Part shown: piece after piece, positions 5,979 through 6,006 of the stretch | Position numbering within the stretch: the stretch's first letter is position 1 | How the letters are laid out: each line of letters starts with the position of its first letter | Assembly: GCA_947176425.1 (NCBI GenBank) | Contig: CAMWQV010000144.1 | Coordinates: 1-6,006, forward strand | Direction of reading: 5' to 3' | Source of the DNA: an uncultured Clostridia bacterium | Lineage (GTDB): Bacteria; Bacillota; Clostridia; Oscillospirales; Oscillospiraceae | Length of the DNA: 6,006 nucleotides | Position numbers and translations under genes: made by a program | The notes under the pieces: generated by a model | The model's input: only the letters and a program-made list of their open reading frames with translations | Database searches by the model: none | What the model was told of the DNA's origin: nothing

Positions 5979-5986
5979 CTCCTTTC
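5979..5986 (-). promoter_or_regulatory. Ribosome binding site of the receiver-like gene
   Basis: Minus-strand GAAAGGAG lies 8 nt before the ATG at 5970 and sets the start at MSEFNS. The upstream in-frame TTG at 5997 would place this site inside the coding region. Confidence 0.85.
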
Positions 5987-5995
5987 AGTTTTGAC

Positions 5996-6006
5996 AAAAA
6001 AGGACC
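5996..6006 (-). terminator. Possible 3' arm and T-tract of a terminator cut by the window edge
   Basis: The minus strand begins GGTCC followed by six T. This is what the descending arm and T-tract of an intrinsic terminator look like, but the matching GGACC arm would lie outside the window. If real, an upstream gene on the same strand ends just beyond the edge. Confidence 0.25.

Overview
The window looks like a short contig or contig fragment from a gut-type Clostridia genome (Oscillospiraceae-like is my best guess). It is moderately GC-rich, has canonical AGGAGG-type ribosome binding sites, and carries a very large Gram-positive-style secreted modular protein. The lineage is inferred from style, not from a marker gene. 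Both genes lie on the minus strand, so transcription runs from high to low coordinates.

Layout in transcription order. The right edge (about 5996-6006) may be the last arm and T-tract of a terminator cut by the window end. Next comes a 197-codon gene (5970 to 5377). It has a disordered, Gln/Ala/Glu-rich N-terminal part, then about 115 residues that I read as a degenerate two-component receiver-like fold lacking the phosphoacceptor Asp and the conserved Lys. A 134-bp gap follows, with a clear minus-strand intrinsic terminator (5311-5334). Then comes a 1732-codon gene (5242 to 44) that fills most of the window. It encodes a signal peptide, a Cys/His-rich repeat region, a helical segment, two copies of a beta-helix plus CxxC module, a further CxxC-rich segment, about nine Ig-like (MBG/YDG-like) modules, a Pro-rich linker, a Big_2-type Ig domain, and the first half of a Listeria-Bacteroides-type repeat. 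The protein stops abruptly inside that last repeat.

The large protein is probably an extracellular adhesin or surface-layer-like protein. No anchor (LPXTG, SLH or transmembrane helix) is present before the stop. The stop sits where the repeat family normally has Lys, and the frame stays open beyond it to the window edge. The first seven bases of the window equal the 3' end of the common Illumina adapter, so the truncation may be an assembly artefact.

No transposase, relaxase, integrase, RNA gene or CRISPR array is present. The small gene's N-terminal style, next to a large surface protein, resembles accessory cargo of clostridial conjugative elements, but nothing in the window proves this. 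The main candidates for novelty are the pseudo-receiver-like protein and the Cys/His-rich repeats of the secreted protein.
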